NCBI RefSeq assembly: GCF_004342725.1
Contig: NZ_SMCP01000007.1
Span: 1-64,000, forward strand
Reading direction: 5' to 3'
From: Testudinibacter aquarius
GTDB lineage: Bacteria; Pseudomonadota; Gammaproteobacteria; Enterobacterales; Pasteurellaceae
Length of the DNA stretch: 64,000 nt
The translations under genes and the position numbers were made by a program. Position 1 is the stretch's first letter. Every line of letters starts with the position of its first letter. The notes under the pieces are model-generated. The model was given only the letters and a program-made list of their open reading frames with translations. It did no database searches and was not told where the DNA came from. Positions 55,179 through 64,000 of the stretch are shown in pieces.

Positions 55179-56486
55179 ATGCAACAACCAACTTCAATCA
55201 CCTTAAACCCGATCGCCCGTGTCGAAGGCACGATTAATCTACCCGGCTCAAAAAGTTTATCCAACCGTGCGTTGTTGCTGGCAGCTTTGGCAAACGGCAC
55301 GACCAATGTCACCAATTTGCTGGACAGTGACGATGTACGCCATATGTTGAACGCGCTGAAGCAGCTTGGCGTAAGCTATCGGCTTTCTGCGGATAAAACT
55401 GAATGTGAAGTGACCGGATTGGGCGGAGCGTTTTGTCTGAAGGACGGTTTGTCACTGTTTTTAGGCAATGCCGGCACCGCAATGCGCCCGCTGGCGGCAG
55501 CGTTATGTTTACGCCATAGCAAAGCCGAGGCGGGTGAAATCGTGTTGACTGGCGAACCACGTATGAAAGAACGCCCGATCAAACATCTGGTCGATGCGTT
55601 GCGCCAAGCCGGAGCGGAAATCGATTATCTGGAAAATGACGGTTATCCGCCATTAGCAATCCGCAATAGTGGCTTGAAAGGCGGCAAAGTGCGGATCGAC
55701 GGCTCAGTGTCGAGCCAGTTTTTGACCGCACTTTTAATGGCGGCACCGCTGGCAGAGGCGGGTACCGAGATCGAGATTATCGGCGAGTTGGTGTCGAAAC
55801 CCTATATCGACATCACCCTGAATATGATGTCGATTTTTGGCGTGCAGGTGGACAACCAAGACTACCGCACTTTCAAGGTAAAAGGGCAGCAGCAGTATCA
55901 AGCACCAGGGGATTACTTGGTGGAAGGCGATGCGTCATCTGCCTCTTATTTTTTGGCAGCCGGGGCAATTAAAGGCAAAGTGCGGGTCACCGGTATTGGC
56001 AAAAACAGCATTCAAGGCGATCGCCTGTTTGCCGACGTGTTGCAAAAAATGGGAGCGAAAATCACCTGGGGCGACAGCTTTATCGAAGCGGAGCAGGGCG
56101 AATTGCACGGTGTGGATATGGATATGAATCACATTCCCGATGCCGCAATGACGATTGCCACCACCGCACTTTTTGCACAGGGCGAAACCGTGATCCGCAA
56201 TATTTACAACTGGCGGGTGAAAGAAACCGATCGCTTAACGGCAATGGCAACTGAGTTGCGTAAAGTCGGTGCGGAAGTGGAGGAAGGCGAGGATTACCTG
56301 CGAATTCAACCGTTGCTCTTGAACCAATTTAAGCACGCTGAAATCGCAACCTACAACGATCATCGCATGGCGATGTGTTTTGCACTGGTGGCGCTTTCTG
56401 ATACCTCAGTGACAATTCTGGATCCGGGGTGTACAGCGAAAACTTTCCCAGGCTTTTTTGACGAATTTTTAGCCCTGTTGCAATAA
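55179..56486 (+). CDS. aroA: 3-phosphoshikimate 1-carboxyvinyltransferase (EPSP synthase)
   Basis: It joins phosphoenolpyruvate to shikimate 3-phosphate in aromatic synthesis. The 435-residue protein shows [81 protein letters not shown] and [20 protein letters not shown]. The [12 protein letters not shown] loop is of the glyphosate-sensitive class I type. The ribosome binding site is weak. Confidence 0.97.
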   Translation: MQQPTSITLNPIARVEGTINLPGSKSLSNRALLLAALANGTTNVTNLLDSDDVRHMLNALKQLGVSYRLSADKTECEVTGLGGAFCLKDGLSLFLGNAGTAMRPLAAALCLRHSKAEAGEIVLTGEPRMKERPIKHLVDALRQAGAEIDYLENDGYPPLAIRNSGLKGGKVRIDGSVSSQFLTALLMAAPLAEAGTEIEIIGELVSKPYIDITLNMMSIFGVQVDNQDYRTFKVKGQQQYQAPGDYLVEGDASSASYFLAAGAIKGKVRVTGIGKNSIQGDRLFADVLQKMGAKITWGDSFIEAEQGELHGVDMDMNHIPDAAMTIATTALFAQGETVIRNIYNWRVKETDRLTAMATELRKVGAEVEEGEDYLRIQPLLLNQFKHAEIATYNDHRMAMCFALVALSDTSVTILDPGCTAKTFPGFFDEFLALLQ

Positions 56487-56525
56487 GGGTTAAGCATTAT
56501 ATTTATTCATATTAGCGGTAAATAT

Positions 56526-56559
56526 TGACTATTTATTCATTTAATTGAATTTTTATTTT
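56526..56559 (+). promoter_or_regulatory. Candidate tandem ARG boxes upstream of argG
   Basis: TGACTATTTATTCA (56526-56539) and TGAATTTTTATTTT (56546-56559) fit the ArgR half-site pattern (TGAAT, AT-rich centre, ATTCA), with centres 20 bp apart. Paired ARG boxes at about 21 bp spacing are standard for arginine genes. argR is also in this window. Confidence 0.65.
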
Positions 56560-56607
56560 ATTGATGGACAAAAAATAGGATTTACCGCATAATGTTCAAC
56601 CGCATAA

Positions 56608-58005
<1,398 letters not shown>

Positions 58006-58032
58006 TTTCCGGTTAAACCATTAAATCACACT

Positions 58033-58064
58033 AACCGCACTTTATTGAAGTGCGGTTTTTTTTT
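58033..58064 (+). terminator. argG terminator made from an inverted USS pair
   Basis: AACCGCACTT (58033-58042) and AAGTGCGGTT (58048-58057) form a 10-bp stem with a 5-base loop followed by a run of eight or nine T. It is the best-formed of the USS-pair terminators here. Confidence 0.92.
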
Positions 58065-58151
58065 GATAAAAATTTAAAAATATAGTTGACAAAAAACCGT
58101 TTTTTTTTTGAATGGGAGGGATTTTAACTGTCATTTATTAACGGAGTCTTT

Positions 58152-58799
58152 ATGTTTAAAAAATCTTGGGTTTTTCCACTATTAAGTTCGGTATTCGTAT
58201 TATCCGCTTGCAACGATGTTAAAGATGCGAATAAAGAAAATTTCAGCAAAGCGATTCAAGAAGCCTTAGATACGCAAAAAGTGGTTTGTATTACTCTACC
58301 GACTGCAAACGTGCAACCGGCTGATGACTCAGCATTAAAAATCGGTGATGTTGTATTATTGGATCGGGGTATTCAGAGCGGCGCTGAAATTCAGCAAGCC
58401 GATTTTTTAGAATCGTTAGAATTTTTTACTAAAGAAAATAAAATGCTTGCTTTGAAAAGAATGTGGGGTGAACCGACTGAGGAAAAGGTCGTAGTTTATT
58501 CTGAAACAGATAAAATCAAACCTTATCTAGTTGAGGAGTCAAATGCTTTCTCTTCAAGTCGAAAACTGTGTAGCGGAAGAGCGGTTGTGGAGCAAATCGT
58601 TAATTTTACCGAGCCGGGTGAGCAAGGCGGTGTCAAGGCTTCGCAGGTCAATTACCGCATTACGATTAAAGATCTTGCCGATTGGGCGACTTCCCCGACA
58701 TTTGAGCAAATTTATCCTCGAGCCAAGCTAACAGAATCCGAGCTGAATAAAACAAGTATTTTGATTTTGACTAATGAAGGCTGGAAAGTAAATCTCTGA
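58152..58799 (+). CDS. Putative lipoprotein of unknown function
   Basis: I do not recognise the family. The 215-residue product has a lipoprotein signal peptide (FPLLSSVFVLSAC, lipid Cys at residue 20). Asn-Asp follow the Cys: Asp at +2 can retain lipoproteins in the inner membrane, but here +2 is Asn and +3 Asp, so sorting is unclear. The mature part starts NDVKDANKENFSKAIQEALD, a pattern seen in several small Gram-negative lipoproteins. No catalytic motif is visible. It is AT-rich compared with argG and thrS around it. Confidence 0.85.
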   Translation: MFKKSWVFPLLSSVFVLSACNDVKDANKENFSKAIQEALDTQKVVCITLPTANVQPADDSALKIGDVVLLDRGIQSGAEIQQADFLESLEFFTKENKMLALKRMWGEPTEEKVVVYSETDKIKPYLVEESNAFSSSRKLCSGRAVVEQIVNFTEPGEQGGVKASQVNYRITIKDLADWATSPTFEQIYPRAKLTESELNKTSILILTNEGWKVNL

Positions 58800-58837
58800 T
58801 GGAGGGTTTTCAATAACACTATACTAAAATAGCACTC

Positions 58838-58874
58838 ACCAATGGCGCAAGTTTGTCACTTGTGCTATTGGTGG
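58838..58874 (+). terminator. Long hairpin after the lipoprotein gene
   Basis: CACCAATGGCGCAAG (58838-58852) and CTTGTGCTATTGGTG (58860-58874) form a 15-bp stem with two mismatched or wobble pairs and a 7-base loop. There is no good T tract after it. It may stabilise or terminate the lipoprotein transcript, or belong to a longer thrS leader. Confidence 0.6.
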
Positions 58875-58980
58875 CAGCTTGTTAAATAATCCACTCATTC
58901 ATTCAACTCATCAAACAATATTTCCGATATTATCAATCAACAAATAAAGCTTAAATTCTGCTTTTTTCGTGCTAAGATAT

Positions 58981-59072
58981 GGCTCGTTTTTTTGCACAGA
59001 GTAGGTGCGAAAAAGCATATTATTCTTATTTCTATCACTTTAAAACAACAAGTAACCTTGCGTATGGGTTAC
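58981..59072 (+). promoter_or_regulatory. Structured thrS leader with tRNA-Thr anticodon-arm mimic
   Basis: Hairpin 1 pairs TTTGCAC (58991-58997) with GTGCGAA (59005-59011) around a 7-base loop and extends into T/A tracts. Hairpin 2 pairs GTAACCT (59052-59058) with GGGTTAC (59066-59072). Its 7-base loop TGCGTAT places CGT at the anticodon positions followed by A, like the anticodon arm of tRNA-Thr(CGU). E. coli ThrRS represses its own mRNA by binding such a mimic just upstream of the ribosome binding site. Here AAGGA lies ten bases past the hairpin. Autoregulation is inferred. Confidence 0.75.
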
Positions 59073-59091
59073 CACTGTACAAGGATTTTTT

Positions 59092-61023
59092 ATGCCAATT
59101 ATTACTTTACCTGACGGTTCACAACGTCAGTTCGACCATCCGGTTTCCGTATTAGACGTTGCCCAAGATATTGGTGCAGGTCTTGCCAAAGCAACCATTG
59201 CAGGGCGTGTCAACGGTGAACGTAAAGACGCTTGTGATCTAATCAGCCAAGACAGCAAACTGGAAATTATCACCGCCAAAGATGAAGACGGTCTGGAAAT
59301 TATCCGTCACTCGTGTGCCCATTTATTGGGACATGCGATCAAGCAACTGTTTCCGAGCGTGAAAATGGCAATCGGACCGACCATTGACAACGGCTTTTAT
59401 TATGATGTTGATCTAGACCGCTCTTTGACCCAAGAGGATTTAGACGCATTGGAAAAAAGAATGCAGGAGCTGGCGAAAACCGATTACGAGGTGGTCAAAA
59501 AAGTGGTGAGCTGGCAACAGGCTTATGACACGTTTAAAGCGCGCGGGGAAGTGTATAAACTGGCGATTTTAGATGAAAATATCGACAAAGCGGCAACACC
59601 GGCGTTGTATCACCACCAAGAATATGTAGATATGTGCCGTGGGCCGCATGTACCGAACATGAGATTCTGCCACCATTTCAAATTGCAAAAAGTGGCGGGC
59701 GCTTATTGGCGTGGCAACAGCGACAACAAAATGCTGCAACGGATTTATGGCACTGCCTGGGCAGACAAAAAACAACTGGCGGCTTACTTGCAACGTTTGG
59801 AAGAAGCGGCAAAACGCGATCACCGCAAAATCGGCAAAGCGCTGGATCTATATCATATGCAAGAAGAAGCACCGGGCATGGTGTTCTGGCACAATGACGG
59901 TTGGACGATTTTCCGTGAGTTGGAAACCTTTGTACGCACCAAATTAAAACAATACGATTATCAAGAAGTGAAAGGTCCATTTATGATGGATCGCGTGTTG
60001 TGGGAAAAAACCGGTCACTGGCAAAATTACGCAGACTTGATGTTCACCACCCAATCAGAAAACCGTGAATATGCGATCAAACCGATGAACTGCCCGGGGC
60101 ATGTGCAGATCTTCAATCAAGGTTTGAAGTCTTACCGTGATCTGCCGTTGCGTATGGCGGAATTCGGTTCTTGCCACCGTAACGAACCGTCCGGCTCGCT
60201 GCACGGCTTAATGCGGGTGCGTGGTTTCACTCAAGACGATGCGCATATTTTCTGTACCGAAGATCAAGTGGAAAGCGAAGTGACGGCTTGTATCCGCATG
60301 GTGTATGATATTTACAGCACCTTTGGCTTCACTGATATTCAGGTCAAACTGTCGACCCGTCCGGATTCGCGTATCGGCTCCGATGAAATTTGGGATAAAG
60401 CCGAGGAAGGTTTAGCCAATGCGTTGAAACACAACGGCTTGGAGTATGAAGTGCAAGAAGGCGAAGGCGCATTTTACGGACCAAAAATTGAGTTTGCGCT
60501 GCGTGACTGTCTGGATCGCGAATGGCAGTGCGGTACGATTCAGTTAGACTTCGCCTTACCGGGACGTTTAAACGCCTCGTATGTGGCGGAAGACAATGAC
60601 CGTCGTGTACCGGTGATGATCCACCGTGCAATTTTGGGTTCAATCGAACGTTTCATCGGGATTATCACCGAAGAATATGCCGGTTTCTTCCCGGCGTGGT
60701 TGGCGCCGGTGCAAGCGGTGGTGATGAACATCACCGATTCGCAAGCGGATTATGTACAACAAGTGGTGAAAAAACTGTCTGATGCCGGTTTACGAGTGAA
60801 ATCCGATCTACGCAACGAAAAAATCGGCTTTAAAATTCGCGAACACACCCTACGCCGTGTGCCGTATATGTTGGTTTGCGGCGACAAAGAGATCGAAGCC
60901 GGCAAAGTCGCTGTCCGCACCCGCAAGGGACAAGATCTTGGCTCAATCGATGTCGATGAATTTGTGCAAATCTTAAAAACACAAGTTTATCAACGGGAAT
61001 TGAAGTTGTTGAACGAAGAGTAA
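59092..61023 (+). CDS. thrS: Threonyl-tRNA synthetase
   Basis: A 643-residue class II synthetase. It has an N-terminal TGS domain (residues 1-62) and an editing domain with zinc-like HxxxH (His73, His77) and the Cys-containing [11 protein letters not shown]. The catalytic core contains motif 2 ([31 protein letters not shown]), [10 protein letters not shown] and motif 3 ([19 protein letters not shown]). The anticodon-binding domain is C-terminal. ATG 59092 follows a structured leader. In E. coli infC is next; here cobB is convergent and infC is absent. Confidence 0.98.
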   Translation: MPIITLPDGSQRQFDHPVSVLDVAQDIGAGLAKATIAGRVNGERKDACDLISQDSKLEIITAKDEDGLEIIRHSCAHLLGHAIKQLFPSVKMAIGPTIDNGFYYDVDLDRSLTQEDLDALEKRMQELAKTDYEVVKKVVSWQQAYDTFKARGEVYKLAILDENIDKAATPALYHHQEYVDMCRGPHVPNMRFCHHFKLQKVAGAYWRGNSDNKMLQRIYGTAWADKKQLAAYLQRLEEAAKRDHRKIGKALDLYHMQEEAPGMVFWHNDGWTIFRELETFVRTKLKQYDYQEVKGPFMMDRVLWEKTGHWQNYADLMFTTQSENREYAIKPMNCPGHVQIFNQGLKSYRDLPLRMAEFGSCHRNEPSGSLHGLMRVRGFTQDDAHIFCTEDQVESEVTACIRMVYDIYSTFGFTDIQVKLSTRPDSRIGSDEIWDKAEEGLANALKHNGLEYEVQEGEGAFYGPKIEFALRDCLDREWQCGTIQLDFALPGRLNASYVAEDNDRRVPVMIHRAILGSIERFIGIITEEYAGFFPAWLAPVQAVVMNITDSQADYVQQVVKKLSDAGLRVKSDLRNEKIGFKIREHTLRRVPYMLVCGDKEIEAGKVAVRTRKGQDLGSIDVDEFVQILKTQVYQRELKLLNEE

Positions 61024-61040
61024 TCTTTCTTAGATAGGAA

Positions 61041-61066
61041 AAAGGCAAGTTGGACTTGCCTTTTTT
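61041..61066 (+). terminator. thrS terminator
   Basis: AAAGGCAAGT and ACTTGCCTTT form a 10-bp stem with a 3-base loop, continuing into a T run. It is a strong factor-independent terminator just after the thrS stop. Confidence 0.92.
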
Positions 61067-61072
61067 ATGAAG

Positions 61073-61807
61073 CTATTCCCTATCGACGCGGTCAAATCTG
61101 GCTGATAATCTCCGACAATATTCCGGCACGACTTCGGTTGCCGCACCATAATAAGCCTGTTTAAAAGCCGAGCGACCTTTGCCGGGTTCGAGATTCAATT
61201 CAACGGTGGTGGCATTGGCAAAATTGGCTTCTTCGACAAAGCCGGCGGCGGGATAGACATTGCCACTGGTGCCGATGGCGATAAAATAATCGCACTGTTG
61301 CAGCGCTTGGTAAATCCGTTGCATTTCAAACGGCATTTCGCCAAACCAAACAATGTGTGGACGCAAGCTGCCACCGCACTTTGCGCAATGATCGCTTGTG
61401 GTGATGTCCTGCTGCCATGGATAGATGCTGGCGCAGTGTTGACACCGCACTTTGAGTAATTCACCGTGCATATGGATCAAATTTTTGCTGCCGGCACGTT
61501 CGTGCAAATTGTCCACATTTTGCGTGATTAATAATAAATTCCCCGCCAATTTTTGCTCCAATTCGGCTAATGCATAATGTGCAGCATTTGGTTGAATTTC
61601 GCTTTGTTGCAATTGTTGACGGCGTTGATTGTAAAAGCGCTGCACGAGTTCGGGATTGCGTTGAAAACCCTCAGGCGTGGCAACGTCTTCGATACGGTGT
61701 TCTTCCCATAAACCATCACTGGCACGAAAAGTGCGGATTCCGGATTCGGCAGAAATGCCGGCACCGGTCAGCACCACGACTTTGGGGGTAAAAGTGCGGT
61801 TTGTCAT
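61073..61807 (-). CDS. cobB: NAD-dependent protein deacylase CobB (sirtuin)
   Basis: A 244-residue class III sirtuin that removes acetyl or succinyl groups from lysines using NAD. Features are [36 protein letters not shown] with catalytic His in IHMHGEL, zinc cysteines CQHC and CAKCGG, and [12 protein letters not shown]. It follows rluC by four bases and is probably co-transcribed. Confidence 0.95.
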   Translation of the reverse strand: MTNRTFTPKVVVLTGAGISAESGIRTFRASDGLWEEHRIEDVATPEGFQRNPELVQRFYNQRRQQLQQSEIQPNAAHYALAELEQKLAGNLLLITQNVDNLHERAGSKNLIHMHGELLKVRCQHCASIYPWQQDITTSDHCAKCGGSLRPHIVWFGEMPFEMQRIYQALQQCDYFIAIGTSGNVYPAAGFVEEANFANATTVELNLEPGKGRSAFKQAYYGAATEVVPEYCRRLSARFDRVDRE

Positions 61808-61811
61808 CGGA

Positions 61812-62795
61812 TTATGCCTGTTTTTGTTCGCGTAACTGGCGCAAAATGCCTTTCATGCTGTTGTCCAGTTCGGCGCTCAGGCGTAGGGTTTCGCCGCTTT
61901 TTGGGTGTTCAAAGCGAATCGCATAAGCGTGCAGGAATAAACGGTTTAAGCCCAGTGCCTGCATTTTTTGATCGAAATCCTGATCGCCATATTTGCTGTC
62001 GAGGGCAATCGGATGGCCGGCGTATTGGCTGTGTACCCGAATTTGATGGGTGCGGCCGGTGATCGGCATGGCTTTAATCAAGGTTGCTTGTTCGCCGTAA
62101 CGTTCTTCCACGCTGAAACGGGTTTCCGACGGTTTGCCTTGTTCGCTGACGCGCACAATCCGCTCGCCGCTCGCCAATTCGTTTTTATTGAGCGGGGCAT
62201 TAATCACTTTGCAGTGGGATTGCCACTGTCCGCGCACCAGCGCCAGATACTCTTTTTGAATGGTTTTGTCGCGCAATTGTTGATGCAGATGGCGTAAAGC
62301 CGAGCGTTTTTTGGCAACCAGCAAAATGCCGGAGGTGTCGCGATCCAAACGGTGAACCAATTCAAGAAAACGAGCTTCAGGACGCAGGCTGCGCAAGGCT
62401 TCGATCACGCCGAAACTTAGCCCGCTGCCGCCGTGTACTGCCATGCCGGACGGTTTGTTGAGTACCAATAATACATCGTCCTCAAACAGAATTTGCTGTT
62501 CCAGTTGTGCGACTTGATGCAGCTTGTTAGAAAGGGGGGCTTGTTCTTTCTCAGCGATTTTCACCGGTGGAATCCGCACGATATCATTGGCTTGCAGCTT
62601 ATATTCCGCTTTTATCCGTCCTTTATTGACCCGCACTTCGCCCTTGCGGATAATCCGGTAGATCATGCTTTTAGGCACCCCTTTCAACTGGCTGAGCAGG
62701 TAGTTGTCAATCCGTTGTCCGGCTTGATCGGCATCGATTGTTTGAAAACGCACGCTTGCTTGCATGCTGTTAGTTTTAGGTTGTTGAATGGTCAT
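61812..62795 (-). CDS. rluC: 23S rRNA pseudouridine synthase RluC
   Basis: It makes pseudouridines 955, 2504 and 2580 of 23S rRNA in E. coli. The 327-residue protein has an N-terminal S4 RNA-binding domain ([31 protein letters not shown]). The RluA-type catalytic domain has the active Asp in [18 protein letters not shown] and [20 protein letters not shown]. It is divergent from rne, the same as in E. coli, which supports RluC over RluD. Confidence 0.95.
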   Translation of the reverse strand: MTIQQPKTNSMQASVRFQTIDADQAGQRIDNYLLSQLKGVPKSMIYRIIRKGEVRVNKGRIKAEYKLQANDIVRIPPVKIAEKEQAPLSNKLHQVAQLEQQILFEDDVLLVLNKPSGMAVHGGSGLSFGVIEALRSLRPEARFLELVHRLDRDTSGILLVAKKRSALRHLHQQLRDKTIQKEYLALVRGQWQSHCKVINAPLNKNELASGERIVRVSEQGKPSETRFSVEERYGEQATLIKAMPITGRTHQIRVHSQYAGHPIALDSKYGDQDFDQKMQALGLNRLFLHAYAIRFEHPKSGETLRLSAELDNSMKGILRQLREQKQA

Positions 62796-62829
62796 AATGC
62801 AGCAATATTATCCTTTCACTTGAATTTGC

Positions 62830-63280
62830 GGTTTATTATAGAGAAAAGTAGCAGGAATAGCAGAAGAAATGTGATTTTGTTACAAATTTATCTTATCTCA
62901 CCTTGCCAACCCGCCCTATAAAATGAAATAATGACACGCTTTTATTGTGTGTGGGGGCATAGCAATCCTCTGACATAAATTAAAATTGAAAAAAGAATTT
63001 GCCGTTTGACGGCATCTGGCCGCCGATGAATGCAACAATCAGTGTAAGACATTTCAATCTGCGGTTGTCATGATGGATAACGTTCGTCCGCTTGCAAAAT
63101 ATAAACCATAGTATTTTGTTTTTACTAATTAAATGATTTTGGCATTAGTAATATCATCAATGCACCTGAGCATAGACAGTCGTGAGATTGACTGTAGCAG
63201 ACAGACACAAGGTCGATGATAAAGCCCAGTACGCAAGTTATCCGTTTGAGAATTAAGCAAATAATTGAGTATCAACAACA
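62830..63280 (+). promoter_or_regulatory. Long rne upstream/leader region
   Basis: About 485 bp separate rluC from rne with no gene in between. Small hairpins include TGCCGT/ACGGCA (about 63000-63014) and ACAGTC/GACTGT around an 8-base loop (about 63176-63197). A long structured rne leader that titrates RNase E for autoregulation is known from E. coli. I cannot align this one to the known hp2/hp3 elements, so its role is inferred from position. Confidence 0.45.
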
Positions 63281-64000
63281 ATGAAAAGAATGTTAATTAA
63301 TGCAACTCAAAAAGAAGAGTTGCGTGTTGCGCTGGTTGATGGACAGCGTTTGTTCGACTTGGATATTGAAAGTCCGGGGCACGAACAGAAAAAAGCCAAT
63401 ATTTACAAAGGAAAAATCACCCGGGTTGAACCTAGCCTGGAAGCGGCGTTTGTCGATTACGGCACTGACCGCCACGGTTTCCTGCCACTGAAAGAGATTG
63501 CCCGTGAATATTTCCCGCAAGGTTACTCCTTTCAAGGTCGGCCAAATATTCGTGATGTGCTGAAGGAAGGACAAGAAGTTATTGTTCAAGTCAGCAAGGA
63601 AGAGCGTGGCAACAAAGGTGCGGCGTTGACGACCTTTATTTCGTTGGCCGGTAGTTATTTGGTGATTATGCCGAATAATCCGCGTGCCGGCGGTATTTCG
63701 CGCCGTATCGAAGGCGACGAAAGACAAGAGCTGAAAGATGCGTTGAGTTCATTAGACGTACCGGATGGTGTCGGTTTGATCGTGCGCACCGCCGGTGTCG
63801 GCAAATCGCAGGAAGAGTTGCAGTGGGATTTGAAAGTGCTGCTGCACCATTGGGATGCGATTAAACAGGCGTCTGAGTCTCGTGCCGCACCGTTTTTGAT
63901 CCATCAAGAAAGTGATGTGATTGTACGGGCGATCCGTGACTATTTGCGTCGTGATATCGGCGAAATTCTGATCGACAGCGCCAAAGTGTACGAAAAAGCC
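63281..64000 (+). CDS. rne: Ribonuclease E, N-terminal part (runs off the window)
   Basis: The essential endoribonuclease of the RNA degradosome. ATG 63281 opens [30 protein letters not shown] and the frame stays open through 64000 (240 codons), so the gene is cut by the window edge. The S1 RNA-binding domain is visible ([33 protein letters not shown]). The 5' sensor and RNase H-like parts follow ([19 protein letters not shown]). The long leader and rluC neighbour favour rne over rng. Confidence 0.95.
   Translation, partial: MKRMLINATQKEELRVALVDGQRLFDLDIESPGHEQKKANIYKGKITRVEPSLEAAFVDYGTDRHGFLPLKEIAREYFPQGYSFQGRPNIRDVLKEGQEVIVQVSKEERGNKGAALTTFISLAGSYLVIMPNNPRAGGISRRIEGDERQELKDALSSLDVPDGVGLIVRTAGVGKSQEELQWDLKVLLHHWDAIKQASESRAAPFLIHQESDVIVRAIRDYLRRDIGEILIDSAKVYEKA

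Overview
The window reads as a chromosomal segment of a Pasteurellaceae bacterium. The strongest sign is dozens of copies, on both strands and in coding and non-coding DNA, of the 9-base DNA uptake signal AAGTGCGGT (the Haemophilus-type USS, not the ACAAGCGGT type). The gene content and protein sequences also resemble Haemophilus, Pasteurella and Actinobacillus. I cannot name the species. Nearly all of it is core chromosome; there is no prophage, CRISPR array, rRNA or tRNA gene that I can see.

Layout. 1-5 kb: mnmC and fabB (divergent), then tehA. 5-12 kb: lrp-ftsK-lolA-rarA in the E. coli-like order, then gabD. 12-16 kb on the minus strand: mrcB (PBP1b), a yfcH-like epimerase and argR. At 16.3-16.5 kb a 269-bp MITE-like element separates argR from mdh. 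17.6-20.5 kb is an accessory patch with a palindromic repeat element, a GFA-family gene, an IS3-family remnant, an MBL-fold hydrolase, and a frameshifted lipoprotein gene flanked by a partial duplication. A MscS channel gene follows.

21.5-29.8 kb (minus) is the complete tryptophan operon trpE-trpG-tautomerase-trpD-GST-trpCF-trpB-trpA. It has a TrpR operator over the promoter -10 and an HUH-type RAYT transposase unit inserted between trpCF and trpB. 30-34.5 kb: sohB, a yvcK/ybhK-family gene, and moaACDE behind a Moco riboswitch. 34.5-35.2 kb: a vapBC toxin-antitoxin pair. 35.3-41.1 kb (minus): a fhuCDBA hydroxamate-siderophore uptake operon. 41-46.4 kb (minus): cls, a higBA-like pair, aspC and purEK. 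46.5-58 kb: pepN, pyrD, tehB (minus), a second mscS, a small coiled-coil protein gene (minus), then serC-hisC-aroA and argG. 58-64 kb: a lipoprotein gene, thrS with a structured leader, rluC-cobB (minus), and the 5' part of rne running off the right edge.

The most interesting system is a transposase/palindrome family. Near-identical palindromic arms (GGGCGGAT...ATCCGCCC) occur as solo copies or inverted pairs at about 0.01, 3.7, 8.4, 17.7 and 55.1 kb. The same arms flank the RAYT gene inside the trp operon at 23.55-24.17 kb. This looks like a parental element plus non-autonomous REPIN derivatives, and the derivatives carry uptake signal sequences. Other regulatory findings are a thrS leader hairpin that mimics a tRNA-Thr(CGU) anticodon arm, ARG boxes in front of argR and argG, and terminators built from inverted USS pairs.
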